From Candidatus Eiseniibacteriota bacterium (GTDB lineage Bacteria > Eisenbacteria > RBG-16-71-46): 64,000 nt of DNA. The stretch covers positions 1-64,000 of the forward strand of contig JADJLL010000007.1 in NCBI GenBank assembly GCA_016710095.1, written 5' to 3'. Positions 33,106 through 41,345 of this stretch are shown piece by piece. The notes below the pieces were generated by a model that did not search any database, had not been told where the DNA came from, and saw only the letters and a list, made by a program, of their open reading frames with translations. The translations under genes were made by a program, and so were the position numbers. Numbering within the stretch: the stretch's first letter is position 1; every line of letters begins with the position of its first letter.

Positions 33106-34401
33106 ATGATGCACCCGGACCCGATACGCAGGCTCGAGGCCTACCGCACGCGAGGCGTCACGTTCGCCGTGCTCAACCTCGTCGTGCTCGCGGCGGTGTT
33201 CGCGTTCCACCTGCTCTACGTGCAGCTGCTCGGGCCGCCGCGCATGGTGCTGCTCGGCATCCTGATCTCGATGTTCCTCGTGCAGGTCGTGCTGCTCTTC
33301 TGGCACCAGGGTCTCGAGCGCATGCCGGACGAGCGCGTCGACCTCAACGTCACGTTCGCCTCGATCGTCGTGACGATCGCCGGCGCGTTCTTCGCGTCGC
33401 TCTACGGCGAGGGCGAGGACCACCACTACCACGTGGTCATGCTGCCCGCGATCGTGCTCGCCGCGTTCCGGTTCCGGCGCGCGTTCTCGCTGAGCATCGC
33501 CGGCGCCTCGAGCGCGCTCATGTACTACGACGTCTGGAACTGGTCGCAGGAACACCCGCCCGCCGACGCGAGCGAGCTCTTCGAGGTCACGACCGTCGGG
33601 CTCCTCTTCGTCGTCGTCGCGCTCGTCGTGAACATGCTCGCCGCCGAGATGCGCGAACGTTCGAGCGAGCTGGGCACGACCGTGGCCGAGCTCGAACGCA
33701 CCCGCGACTCGCTCGTCGCCCAGGAGAAACTCGCGGCCGTCGGCCGGCTCTCGAGCGCGATCGCGCACGAGATCCGCAACCCGGTCGCCATGATCCACAG
33801 CTCGCTCGCCGCCGCCTCGCGGGGCGGCCTCGACGAGGACGTGCGCGAACAAATGTTCCGCGTGGCCACCGACGAGGCCGGGCGCCTCGAGCGGCTCACG
33901 ACCGACTTCCTCGCGTACGCGCACACCCGCCAGCCGCAGCCCGCGCCGACCGACGCGGGCGAAACGCTCGCCGTCGTCGCGGAACTGACCGCGGCGAAGG
34001 CGCAGGGCGCGGGCGTCGAGATCCGCGTGGCGCCCACGAAGGCGAACGGCGTGTTCGATCCGTTCATGATCCATCAGGCGCTGCTCAACCTCGCGCTCAA
34101 CGCCGTGGCGTCCACGCCGCGCGGGCGGCGCGTGGAGCTGAGCGCCGAGCAGACGCCGGGCGCGCTCCTGCTGCACGTGCGCAACGACGGCAAGCGCATC
34201 CCCGCCGAAGCCGAGCGGCGCATCTTCGAACCGTTCTTCACCACGCGCTCCGGCGGCACCGGTCTCGGACTCGCCATCGCGCGCGGCATCGCGCGCGCGC
34301 ACGGCGGCGACGTGGCGCTGACGAGGAACGAGGACGAGTACGTGTGTTTCACGCTCTCGCTGCCCCTGCCGGGCGCGGGCGCGGCGACGGGAGGGAAGTG
34401 A
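33106..34401 (+). CDS. Membrane sensor histidine kinase (NtrB/ZraS-like)
   Basis: 431 residues. About five or six membrane segments (residues ~18-180) form the input part, followed by a coiled linker, then HisKA with the phospho-acceptor His221 (SSAIAHEIRNPVAM). The ATPase domain has an N-box (HQALLNLALNAV) and a G-box (FFTTRSGGTGLGLAIA). The HEIRNP form and the neighbour show an NtrB/AtoS/ZraS-type kinase paired with a sigma-54 activator. The stimulus is unknown; there is no periplasmic sensor domain of note. Its stop overlaps a possible GTG start of the regulator. Confidence 0.88.
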   Translation: MMHPDPIRRLEAYRTRGVTFAVLNLVVLAAVFAFHLLYVQLLGPPRMVLLGILISMFLVQVVLLFWHQGLERMPDERVDLNVTFASIVVTIAGAFFASLYGEGEDHHYHVVMLPAIVLAAFRFRRAFSLSIAGASSALMYYDVWNWSQEHPPADASELFEVTTVGLLFVVVALVVNMLAAEMRERSSELGTTVAELERTRDSLVAQEKLAAVGRLSSAIAHEIRNPVAMIHSSLAAASRGGLDEDVREQMFRVATDEAGRLERLTTDFLAYAHTRQPQPAPTDAGETLAVVAELTAAKAQGAGVEIRVAPTKANGVFDPFMIHQALLNLALNAVASTPRGRRVELSAEQTPGALLLHVRNDGKRIPAEAERRIFEPFFTTRSGGTGLGLAIARGIARAHGGDVALTRNEDEYVCFTLSLPLPGAGAATGGK

Positions 34402-34403
34402 AC

Positions 34404-35855
34404 GTGGCGCGCCTGCTCGTGGTGGACGACGAAGCGAACCTGCGCCGGGTGCTGTGCGCGCTGCTGGGCGCGGACGGACATGCGGTCACCGAGGCCGGAA
34501 CGGCCGGTGAAGCGCTGGCCGCGCTCGGCTCGACCGAGTTCGACGCCGTGCTCACGGACCAGAAGTTGCCCGACGGCGATGGACTGCAGATCGTCACCGC
34601 GCTGCGCGAGCGCGAGCCCTCGCCGCCCGTGATCGTGATCACCGCGTTCGCCACCGTGGAGCTCGCGGTGGAGGCCATGCGGCTCGGCGCCTTCGACTTC
34701 ATCACGAAACCGTTCCTGCCGGAAGCGGTGCGCGCGGCGGTGCGGCGTGCCGCCGAGCGGGCCGAACTGCAGCGCGAAAACGCGCGCCTGCGCGACGAAG
34801 TGCAGCGCCTCGCCGCCGCGGGCCAGCTGGTGGGCGACAGCACACCGATGCGCGCATTGCGCCATCTCGTCGCACGCGTGGCGCCGTCGGCCGCGACCGT
34901 GCTCATCACGGGCGAGACCGGCACGGGCAAGGAACTCGTCGCGCGCGCGGTGCACGCGCTGAGCGCGCGCTCGCGCGGGCCGTTCGTCGCGATCAACTGC
35001 GGCGCGCTCGCCGAGTCGCTGCTCGAGAGCGAGTTGTTCGGCCACGAGAAGGGCGCGTTCACCGGCGCGACGTCCTCGCGCGCCGGCGTGTTCGAGGCGG
35101 CGCACGGCGGCACGCTGTTGCTCGACGAGATCGGCGACATGCCGCTCGCCGCGCAGGCGCGGCTGCTGCGCGTGCTCGCGGAGAACCAGGTCGTGCGGCT
35201 CGGCTCGACGACGCCGCGCCCCGTGGACGTGCGCGTGCTCGCCGCGACGCACCGCGACCTGCCCGCCGAGGTGCGCGAAGGGCGGTTCCGCGAGGATCTC
35301 TACTACCGGCTCGCCGTCGCGCTCGTGAACGTGCCGCCGCTGCGCGAGCGTCGCGACGACGTGCCGCTGCTCGCGCAGGGATTCCTCGCACGATTCGCCG
35401 CGGCCTCCGGCCGCCCGCAGTTGCGGTTCGGTCCCGAGGCGATCGCCGCGCTGCGCGCGCACGACTGGCCCGGCAACGTGCGCGAACTCGAGAATCTCTC
35501 CGAGCGCGCGGGACTGCTCGCGCAGGGCGACGTGATCGACGAGTCCGCGGTGCGCGCGTGGATGGTGCCGCGCCCGGGCGGCGCCACGGCGCCCGCGGTG
35601 GAGAGTGTTTCCGCCGCGGGTGAGGAGTGCCGCGAACGCTGGCTCGGCGCGCTGCCCGACCGGATCGAACTGCGCGGGCTGCTCGACGAGCTCGAGCGCG
35701 AGCTGCTCATGCGCGCGCTGCGCGAGGCGAACGGCGTGCAGGCCGAGGCCGCGCGGCGGTTGGGCCTCACGCGTTCCGACGTCGCCTATCGACTCCGCAA
35801 GTTCGGACTCGGTGGTCCGGAGGGCGCGGGCGCGCCGCCGGGAGAGGGCGAGTAA
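34404..35855 (+). CDS. Sigma-54-dependent response regulator (NtrC family)
   Basis: 483 residues. Receiver domain with the acidic pair (VVDDE) and phospho-Asp52 in VLTDQKLPDGDG. AAA+ domain with GETGTGKE (170-177), the sigma-54 contact loop GAFTGA (217-222) and Walker B LLLDEIGD. C-terminal Fis-type helix-turn-helix: NGVQAEAARRLGLTRSDVAYRL. It remodels sigma-54 RNA polymerase at -24/-12 promoters. A perfect -24/-12 site lies 125 bases downstream of its stop, and an inverted repeat that could be its binding site overlaps the stop codon. GTG 34404 was preferred to GTG 34398 because GAGGG then sits eight bases upstream. Confidence 0.92.
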   Translation: MARLLVVDDEANLRRVLCALLGADGHAVTEAGTAGEALAALGSTEFDAVLTDQKLPDGDGLQIVTALREREPSPPVIVITAFATVELAVEAMRLGAFDFITKPFLPEAVRAAVRRAAERAELQRENARLRDEVQRLAAAGQLVGDSTPMRALRHLVARVAPSAATVLITGETGTGKELVARAVHALSARSRGPFVAINCGALAESLLESELFGHEKGAFTGATSSRAGVFEAAHGGTLLLDEIGDMPLAAQARLLRVLAENQVVRLGSTTPRPVDVRVLAATHRDLPAEVREGRFREDLYYRLAVALVNVPPLRERRDDVPLLAQGFLARFAAASGRPQLRFGPEAIAALRAHDWPGNVRELENLSERAGLLAQGDVIDESAVRAWMVPRPGGATAPAVESVSAAGEECRERWLGALPDRIELRGLLDELERELLMRALREANGVQAEAARRLGLTRSDVAYRLRKFGLGGPEGAGAPPGEGE

Positions 35856-35879
35856 CTTTCCGCGAGTTGTCGGAAAGTT
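35854..35879. promoter_or_regulatory. Inverted repeat, candidate upstream activator site
   Basis: AACTTTCCG (35854-35862), eight bases, CGGAAAGTT (35871-35879), a perfect 9-bp dyad on the regulator's stop codon. It is centred about 115-125 bases upstream of the sigma-54 promoter, the usual distance for NtrC-type activator sites. Confidence 0.5.
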
Positions 35880-35894
35880 CATACGGGTCGAGCG

Positions 35895-35924
35895 GGGCCG
35901 CGTCCGAATCTTCGGACGCGGCCC
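35895..35924 (+). terminator. Terminator of the kinase-regulator operon
   Basis: GGGCCGCGTCCGA (35895-35907), loop ATCT, TCGGACGCGGCCC (35912-35924), a perfect 13-bp stem, then TGTTTCCTTT. Confidence 0.82.
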
Positions 35925-35979
35925 TGTTTCCTTTCGTCGAACTCGGCGCAAGTGCCAGCAAATCGCTCCCTGCATCGCG

Positions 35980-35995
35980 TGGCACGGCCATTGCC
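35980..35995 (+). promoter_or_regulatory. Sigma-54 (-24/-12) promoter
   Basis: TGGCACGGCCATTGCC matches the consensus TGGCACG-N4-TTGCW closely, with GG (35981-35982) and GC (35993-35994) at the required ten-base gap. It would start transcription near 36006 and serve the DUF2231 gene at 36116. Confidence 0.75.
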
Positions 35996-36115
35996 CTACA
36001 AGGCTCGTGTCGGGACCGCGCTGCCGCGCGGACCACCCGTGTGGCGGCTCCAGCGACTCCATCCCGCACCACGCCTGCCGCCCACGGGCTCGACGTCCCA
36101 CCGAAAGGACCCGCC

Positions 36116-36856
36116 ATGCAGCTGCTGCCTCCCATGCCGTCGTGGAACGGAATGCACCCGCTCGTGGTGCACTTCCCGATCGCACTCCTGCTCGTCGCGC
36201 CGCTGCTCGTGCTGGCCGCGCTCGTGTGGAAGTCGCTGTCCCGCGGCCTGCTCGTGGCGGCGCTCGCGCTCATGGTGGCCGGCACCGCCTTCACGTGGGT
36301 CGCGGTCAGCACCGGTGAGGCGGCGGGAGAGATGGCCGAGCGTGCGGGCGCGCGCGTCGAAGCCGTGGTCGAGCAGCACGAAGAGCTGGCGGAGACGACG
36401 CGGAACGTCTTCACCCTGCTCACGCTGGTGTTCGCCACGCTGGTGTTCGCACCCACCGCGATGCGCCGCACGCTCGAGCGCGTTCCCTTCACCGCGGCGC
36501 ACGCCGCGTTCCTCGTGCTGTACGCCGGTGGGGCGCTGTTCCTCGTGAACACGGCGCACCAGGGCGGGCGGATCGTGCACGAGTTCGGCGTTCGCGCCGA
36601 GATGACGGTGGCGCAGAGCGCGGGCGGCATGGTGATGCCCGCGGCGTACGAAGTTTCCGAGCAGGGCGAGCGTGGCGAGAGCCAGACGGAAGAAGCTCGC
36701 GAGAACGTAACGCGCGGCGCGGGATCGGCGCCTGCTGGAGAAGCGGCCATTCCGGCGGGGTCCCCCGCCGAACCGGCCGCGCGTCCGAAGTCACCTGGTG
36801 GCGAAGAGAGCGCTCGCCAGGCGAATCACGCGACGGCGCCTTCCGGCCGCCCGTGA
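36116..36856 (+). CDS. DUF2231-type membrane protein under sigma-54 control
   Basis: 246 residues. Starts MQLLPPMPSWNGMHPLVVHFPIALLLVAP, in which MHPLVVHFPIALL is the DUF2231 signature with two conserved histidines. Four membrane segments follow (to residue ~150), then an acidic, Gly/Pro-rich tail of ~90 residues that is probably disordered. Family members may bind haem or metal, but the role is unproven. The start has GAAAGGA upstream. It is the only gene downstream of the sigma-54 promoter and is probably the target of the NtrC-like regulator beside it. Confidence 0.7.
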   Translation: MQLLPPMPSWNGMHPLVVHFPIALLLVAPLLVLAALVWKSLSRGLLVAALALMVAGTAFTWVAVSTGEAAGEMAERAGARVEAVVEQHEELAETTRNVFTLLTLVFATLVFAPTAMRRTLERVPFTAAHAAFLVLYAGGALFLVNTAHQGGRIVHEFGVRAEMTVAQSAGGMVMPAAYEVSEQGERGESQTEEARENVTRGAGSAPAGEAAIPAGSPAEPAARPKSPGGEESARQANHATAPSGRP

Positions 36857-36968
36857 ACGTGACCTGCCGGCCGGAAGGGCGGCGGGAGGAAGTGTGCGGA
36901 TCGTGTGACGATGCGAGAACCGGAGCCCGGGGGGGTAAGGCCTCGCAGAGCGGCGATCGGCACTTCGC

Positions 36969-36994
36969 GACGGCGGCACTTCGGTGCCGCCGTC
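36969..36994. terminator. UUCG-loop terminator between the DUF2231 and EamA genes
   Basis: GACGGCGGCAC (36969-36979), loop TTCG, GTGCCGCCGTC (36984-36994), then ATCGCGTTTTG on the plus strand. The EamA stop codon lies on its edge, so it can serve both genes. Confidence 0.8.
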
Positions 36995-37901
36995 ATCGCG
37001 TTTTGTGGAGTGCCCGGTCCGCGACGTTGGCGATGACGACGCCGGAGACGACCACGATCGCGCCGACGATCGTGCTCGGCCCCAGGTGCTCGTGCCGCAC
37101 GGTCGCTCCGAGGAACGCGCCGAGCACGGGCGTGAGCACCGCGAGGAAGCTCGTCGCGGTCACGCGCCAGCGCTGCACGAGCCACGCGAACAGCACGAAC
37201 GCTCCGATCGACCCCACGATCGTCAGGTAGGCGAGCGAGAACCAGCCGCTGCTCGTCGCGGGCAGTGCGTGCGCCTCGCGCAGCAGGAACGACGCGGCGA
37301 GGCAGAACGGCACGCCGGCGGCGTGCGCGACGGCGTTCGTCGTGATCGGGCTGGAGGGCGTGCCGCGCTTGAGCAGCACGCCGGCGAGCGCCGCCGTGAG
37401 CGCCCCGACCAGCACCGCGCCGAGCGGCACGAGCGGCATGTCGCTGCGCAGCTCCGAGGCGAACAGCACGATCACGCCGCCGAGCCCGATGATCGCGCCG
37501 ATCAGTCCGAGCAGACGGATGCGCTCGAGCCCCATGGCGCGTGCGAGCAGCGCGGTCGTGAGCGGGATGCTCGCGTAGAAGATCGCCGCGATGGACGACG
37601 GCACGCTCATCTCGCCCCAGTAGAGCAGCGGCAGGCTGACGCCGAAGTCGACGACGCCGAACCACACGGCCGCCTCGAGCGCGCGGCCCCTGGGCCACGG
37701 CTGTTTCGTCGCCAGCGCGATCGCGAGCAGGATCACGCTCGCCGCCGCGAGCCGCAGCGTCGCGGCCCACACGGGCGGGAGGCTGTCGTTGCCGATCGAG
37801 ATGACGAGGAACGTGCTGCCCCAGATGAGGACGATGCCCGAGAACGCCGAGAGCCCCGCGAGCGTCGAAGCCCGAGGCTGCACGTGCGGCGCTTCGCTCA
37901 C
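36993..37901 (-). CDS. EamA/DMT family transporter
   Basis: 302 residues with ten predicted membrane helices in two five-helix EamA repeats: WGSTFLVISIGND early in repeat 1 and the PxxAxxxxxxxLxE-like closing segments FYASIPLTTALLARAMGLER and LTPVLGAFLGATVRHE, each with a terminal acidic or basic residue at the membrane edge. Such transporters export metabolites such as amino acids or nucleosides. GTG at 37901 overlaps the stop of the GH57-like gene (GTGA), so the two are translationally coupled. Confidence 0.85.
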   Translation of the reverse strand: MSEAPHVQPRASTLAGLSAFSGIVLIWGSTFLVISIGNDSLPPVWAATLRLAAASVILLAIALATKQPWPRGRALEAAVWFGVVDFGVSLPLLYWGEMSVPSSIAAIFYASIPLTTALLARAMGLERIRLLGLIGAIIGLGGVIVLFASELRSDMPLVPLGAVLVGALTAALAGVLLKRGTPSSPITTNAVAHAAGVPFCLAASFLLREAHALPATSSGWFSLAYLTIVGSIGAFVLFAWLVQRWRVTATSFLAVLTPVLGAFLGATVRHEHLGPSTIVGAIVVVSGVVIANVADRALHKTR

Positions 37902-40900
37902 TTCAGCACGACCACGCGGCGCGATGCCGAGCGCGCGCCCGAGGTCGCGCGCAGGAAGTAGACGCCCGGCGCCACCGGCCGGCCTTCGGACAGGTTCGCG
38001 CGCACGCGGATCGCGCCCGGCGCGACGCCTTCGAACAGCGTCCGCACCGACGCGCCCTGCAGGTCGAGCAGCTCCACGCGCGCCGATTCGCCCGGCGCCG
38101 CGTCGAGCTCGGCGTCGAGCACGCCGCGCACCGGATGCGCGCCCGCGATGCGCAGCCGCAGCGCGGGGCCGCGCGCACCGAGGTCCACGGCGAGCGCGGA
38201 CGTGGGCGTGATGGTGGCGCGTTCGCCGGGCTCGAGCGCCTGGTCGCCGTCGCCGCACGGCGACTGCGCGGTGAGGGCGCCGCCGTCGGCGGTGCCGTAC
38301 GCCGAGAACGCGAGCCGCAGCGACGAAGGCGCGGTTCCCCAGTACTGCGTCACGTCGATGAGCGCCTCGAGCACCGTGCCGGTCGCCTTGCTGAGTCCCG
38401 CGCTGGGCTGCGTGCCCGCGCCGTCGAACCAGCCCGTCCAGCCGTTCGAGCTCTCGTTCGCGAGCATGAGCCGGTAGGCGGTCACCTGTCCCGACTTCGA
38501 CCACGGCGCCGCGCGCAGCGCGGTCGAATCGGCGGTCGAGACGAACGTGAAGTGATCGAGCGTCGTGGACTTCGGCACCGCGAGGTAGAGCCAGTGGCCG
38601 TCGTAGTCCGCGTACACGTTCTGTCCGCCGCACGTGCCGACCGCCGCGACGCCGGCGTCCACCGTGCCGTCGATCGTGTGCGGGGGCGAGACCGCGCCCG
38701 ACACGTTCACGTGCCAGTCGGAGCCGCCGTTGTTGTCCCAGACGTTCGCGGCGCTGTGGAACACGAAGTCCACCTTCGTCGCGGTGAGCGGGATCGAGTA
38801 GGTGTAATCGAACTTGCTCGTGGCGGCGTTCCACGTCATCGCCGGATCGGGCGCGACGACCGAGCCCCAGTTGTTCGTGCCGACGTGCAGGTAGACGGGG
38901 TTCGTGTTGTCCGCGAGCGCGCCGGGCACCGGGTCGTAGTGGATCGTGATCGTGCCGCCGGCCGACGGGTTCGCGGGCTCCCACGTGACCGCCGGGTTCG
39001 TCGGCGTGACGTTGCCCGCGCCGACCCACACGTGCTGGATCGGGCTGCGTCGGACACGGCCGTTGTGATCCACGGCTTCGCAGTAGTAGTCCACGAGCAC
39101 GTCGGTGAGGCCGGAGACGTGCGCCGACCATTCGTCCGCGATCACCGTCGGCAGCACCGTGAAGTCGATGCTCGGGCTGTTGAAGACGTTCGTCTTCGGG
39201 AATGCTCGCCGCGTCATGCCCGCGGTCTGCCACGCGCCGACCTCGGCGCCGCCCGTGTAGGTCTCGTTCTGCACGGACGCGATCGGGTTCGTGCCGTCGG
39301 AGTCGATGCGATAGACGAGGCGCACGGTGTCCACGCCGCTCACGTCGTGCGCGAACGTCCACACCCAGAAGTCCTGCGTCATGTCGGCGCCCGTGCCGCC
39401 GGGCCAGCCCCACATCGCGCCCGCGCCCTTGCCGCCGGGATTCCACGGCAGGCGCTGCGGCAGCCACATCGTCGGCGCCGTCGTGTCGGGCGCGCTCGCG
39501 AGGATCGTCGCGGCGTGCTCGACCGCGCGGTTGCACGCGAGCGTCGCCTTCACTTCCATGTCGAGCGACGTGCCGTAGTACATGTAGCCGCTCTCGTGAC
39601 CGGCGAGCAGGAAGTGCCACGCCTTGTCGATCGCGGTCGTGCCCGGCAGCGTCGGATCCGCCATGCGCGCGGCGACGGGCGCGCCCGCGATGCCTTCGGC
39701 CGTGAGCACGTGGTTCGTCGCGGCGGTGAGCACGGCCCAGTTGCGCTCGTCCTCGGCCCAGCCGTTGGCAATGTCGAACTGCCCGGTCGCGTTCACGAGC
39801 GGCCAGTTCCAGTTGATGTACTGCGGCGAGCCGAAGTCGCCGTCGGCGTTCACCCAGCCGCCGTCCTCCACGTGCACGACGTCGGTCGGGCTCACCGGAT
39901 GATCGGCGAGGAACTCGGCGACGGTCGTCGGCTCGTAGCCCTTGCCGGCGGCCGCGTGCGAGAACTGCGACACGTTCTCCATGAAGTAGGAGTAGCCACC
40001 CTGCCATGCGTTGTCGCCGTCGTGCGCGAACAGCACGAGCATCGGCTTCGCGGCGTCGTTGCGCGCGGCGATCGCGTCGATCTCGCCCGTGCCGTAGAGC
40101 CCGTAGCCCTCGTTCCACGACATGCCGTTCGCCGCGGGCACGACGGTGAGCGACGAGATCGCGCCGGTCGCGGGGTTCACGTACTGCGCGCGGTGCGGAC
40201 GAAGCCCGAAGGGCGCGGGCACCTTGGTGGTGACGCCGCGCGAGATGCTCTGCGCGTAGTACCAGCCCTGCGCCGGGTTCACCTGGTCGGCCTTGTTCGG
40301 CGGGTCGCAGTTGTCCTGCGGCGCGTCGTACGGATAGTCCGCGCACGCGCGCGCGATGTGCACGTCGGGCACGATCGCCCACTGCACGCCCTCGGCGACG
40401 AGCGTCGGGATGAGGCGCTCCGAGAAGCACATCTCGGCGGGGAAGAAGCCCTGCGACAGCGTGGGCGAGCCCCACGTGCCGGTCATGAGCGCCTTCTGCG
40501 CCTGCAGCTCGCGCCGGAACACGGTCTCGTCGCAGAGCGGATTGATCGCGTGGTGCATGCCGACGATCACGGGATCGAGCCGGCGCCGTCCGCCCGACGT
40601 GCTCCACGCCATCGCGTCGCGATACGACTGCCACCAGTTGGCCCCGTACTTCCCGTTCCAGTTCGCGGCGCCGAGGCTGTTGAGGTTCTGGATCAGCGAG
40701 CCCGCGAACGACACCTGCGCGCCCGCGTCCGGAAGGTCGAGCACGGACTGCAGCGCCGACTTGGGATAGTCCTGGTAGTCGTGCACGCGATCGTCGCTGC
40801 CGAAGATCGTGCCGAGATCGTTCTGCGAGTGCCCGAGCGACATCGTCTCGTACGCGTACTCGTACGCCGTCCCGTTCCAAGTGCTGCGCTCCGGCCAGTA

Positions 40901-41011
40901 GATCGGCTGGTGCATGTGCCAGAGGTAGGTCGTGTGGATCGGGGCCGCGGTGGCGACCGGCGCGGCGAGGGCGAGCAGCGCGAGGAGCGTGGCGAGATGG
41001 GGAGCGCGCAT
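37898..41011 (-). CDS. Secreted GH57-like glycosidase with carbohydrate-binding and FlgD-like domains
   Basis: A 1,037-residue exported protein. The signal peptide ends VATAAP. The catalytic part starts HTTYLWHMHQPIYW, where HQP is GH57 motif 1. GFFPAEMCFSERLIPTL looks like the nucleophile segment (Glu in PAEMC), and VLFAHDGDNAWQGG fits the acid motif. GH57 enzymes cleave or rearrange alpha-glucans. Beyond residue ~560 come an Ig-like unit (APDTTAPTMWLP...) and a CBM25-type starch-binding unit (YLHVGTNNWGSV...VDFVFHSAANVWDNNGGSDW, split here). A domain related to secreted glucan hydrolase tails follows, and then a FlgD-like end. ATG 41011 has a weak GAGAG site; an ATG at 41077 is unlikely. 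Confidence 0.75.
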   Translation of the reverse strand: MRAPHLATLLALLALAAPVATAAPIHTTYLWHMHQPIYWPERSTWNGTAYEYAYETMSLGHSQNDLGTIFGSDDRVHDYQDYPKSALQSVLDLPDAGAQVSFAGSLIQNLNSLGAANWNGKYGANWWQSYRDAMAWSTSGGRRRLDPVIVGMHHAINPLCDETVFRRELQAQKALMTGTWGSPTLSQGFFPAEMCFSERLIPTLVAEGVQWAIVPDVHIARACADYPYDAPQDNCDPPNKADQVNPAQGWYYAQSISRGVTTKVPAPFGLRPHRAQYVNPATGAISSLTVVPAANGMSWNEGYGLYGTGEIDAIAARNDAAKPMLVLFAHDGDNAWQGGYSYFMENVSQFSHAAAGKGYEPTTVAEFLADHPVSPTDVVHVEDGGWVNADGDFGSPQYINWNWPLVNATGQFDIANGWAEDERNWAVLTAATNHVLTAEGIAGAPVAARMADPTLPGTTAIDKAWHFLLAGHESGYMYYGTSLDMEVKATLACNRAVEHAATILASAPDTTAPTMWLPQRLPWNPGGKGAGAMWGWPGGTGADMTQDFWVWTFAHDVSGVDTVRLVYRIDSDGTNPIASVQNETYTGGAEVGAWQTAGMTRRAFPKTNVFNSPSIDFTVLPTVIADEWSAHVSGLTDVLVDYYCEAVDHNGRVRRSPIQHVWVGAGNVTPTNPAVTWEPANPSAGGTITIHYDPVPGALADNTNPVYLHVGTNNWGSVVAPDPAMTWNAATSKFDYTYSIPLTATKVDFVFHSAANVWDNNGGSDWHVNVSGAVSPPHTIDGTVDAGVAAVGTCGGQNVYADYDGHWLYLAVPKSTTLDHFTFVSTADSTALRAAPWSKSGQVTAYRLMLANESSNGWTGWFDGAGTQPSAGLSKATGTVLEALIDVTQYWGTAPSSLRLAFSAYGTADGGALTAQSPCGDGDQALEPGERATITPTSALAVDLGARGPALRLRIAGAHPVRGVLDAELDAAPGESARVELLDLQGASVRTLFEGVAPGAIRVRANLSEGRPVAPGVYFLRATSGARSASRRVVVLK

Positions 41012-41345
41012 CGGGGGTGTTCTCTCGGACGGTGGGGCGAAGTGGGCTGTTGCGCGGCCTTCCGGCTCGCGGTTCATGGACCGACAGGTTCTCCCGTGGG
41101 GGCGAGCGCGATGCGCCGCCGCCGGTCACGGCCGCCCGGGGCGGGCGGCGGGGGGAGCGGCACCCCCAAGGCCCCCCCCCGCAAAACCCACCCGCAGACA
41201 CCCGCAACGGCCCCACGGCCGGGCGGGCGGCCGGGCCCCGGGGGCGGGGGGCGCCGAAGGTCCCCGTTGACCCGCCGACGGCCGTGCGCCGCTGGCTTCG
41301 ACCCGGTCCGCCCCTTCGCCGTGCCAAGCCACCTCACCGCCGGGA
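41012..41345. other. 334-bp divergent region with runs of C and G
   Basis: Lies between the GH57-like gene (minus) and the S9 peptidase (plus). It has a run of nine C (41172-41180), G-rich tracts at 41138-41157 and 41221-41251 that fit G-quadruplex rules, and strong strand asymmetry. No coding frame is credible. TTGACC at 41267 has no matching -10. The poly-C run is a likely site for sequence error. Confidence 0.45.

Noticed and set aside
41012..41345. Small coding gene in the poly-C/G region
   Set aside because: Open frames here are Gly/Pro/Arg runs caused by homopolymers and lack a ribosome site.
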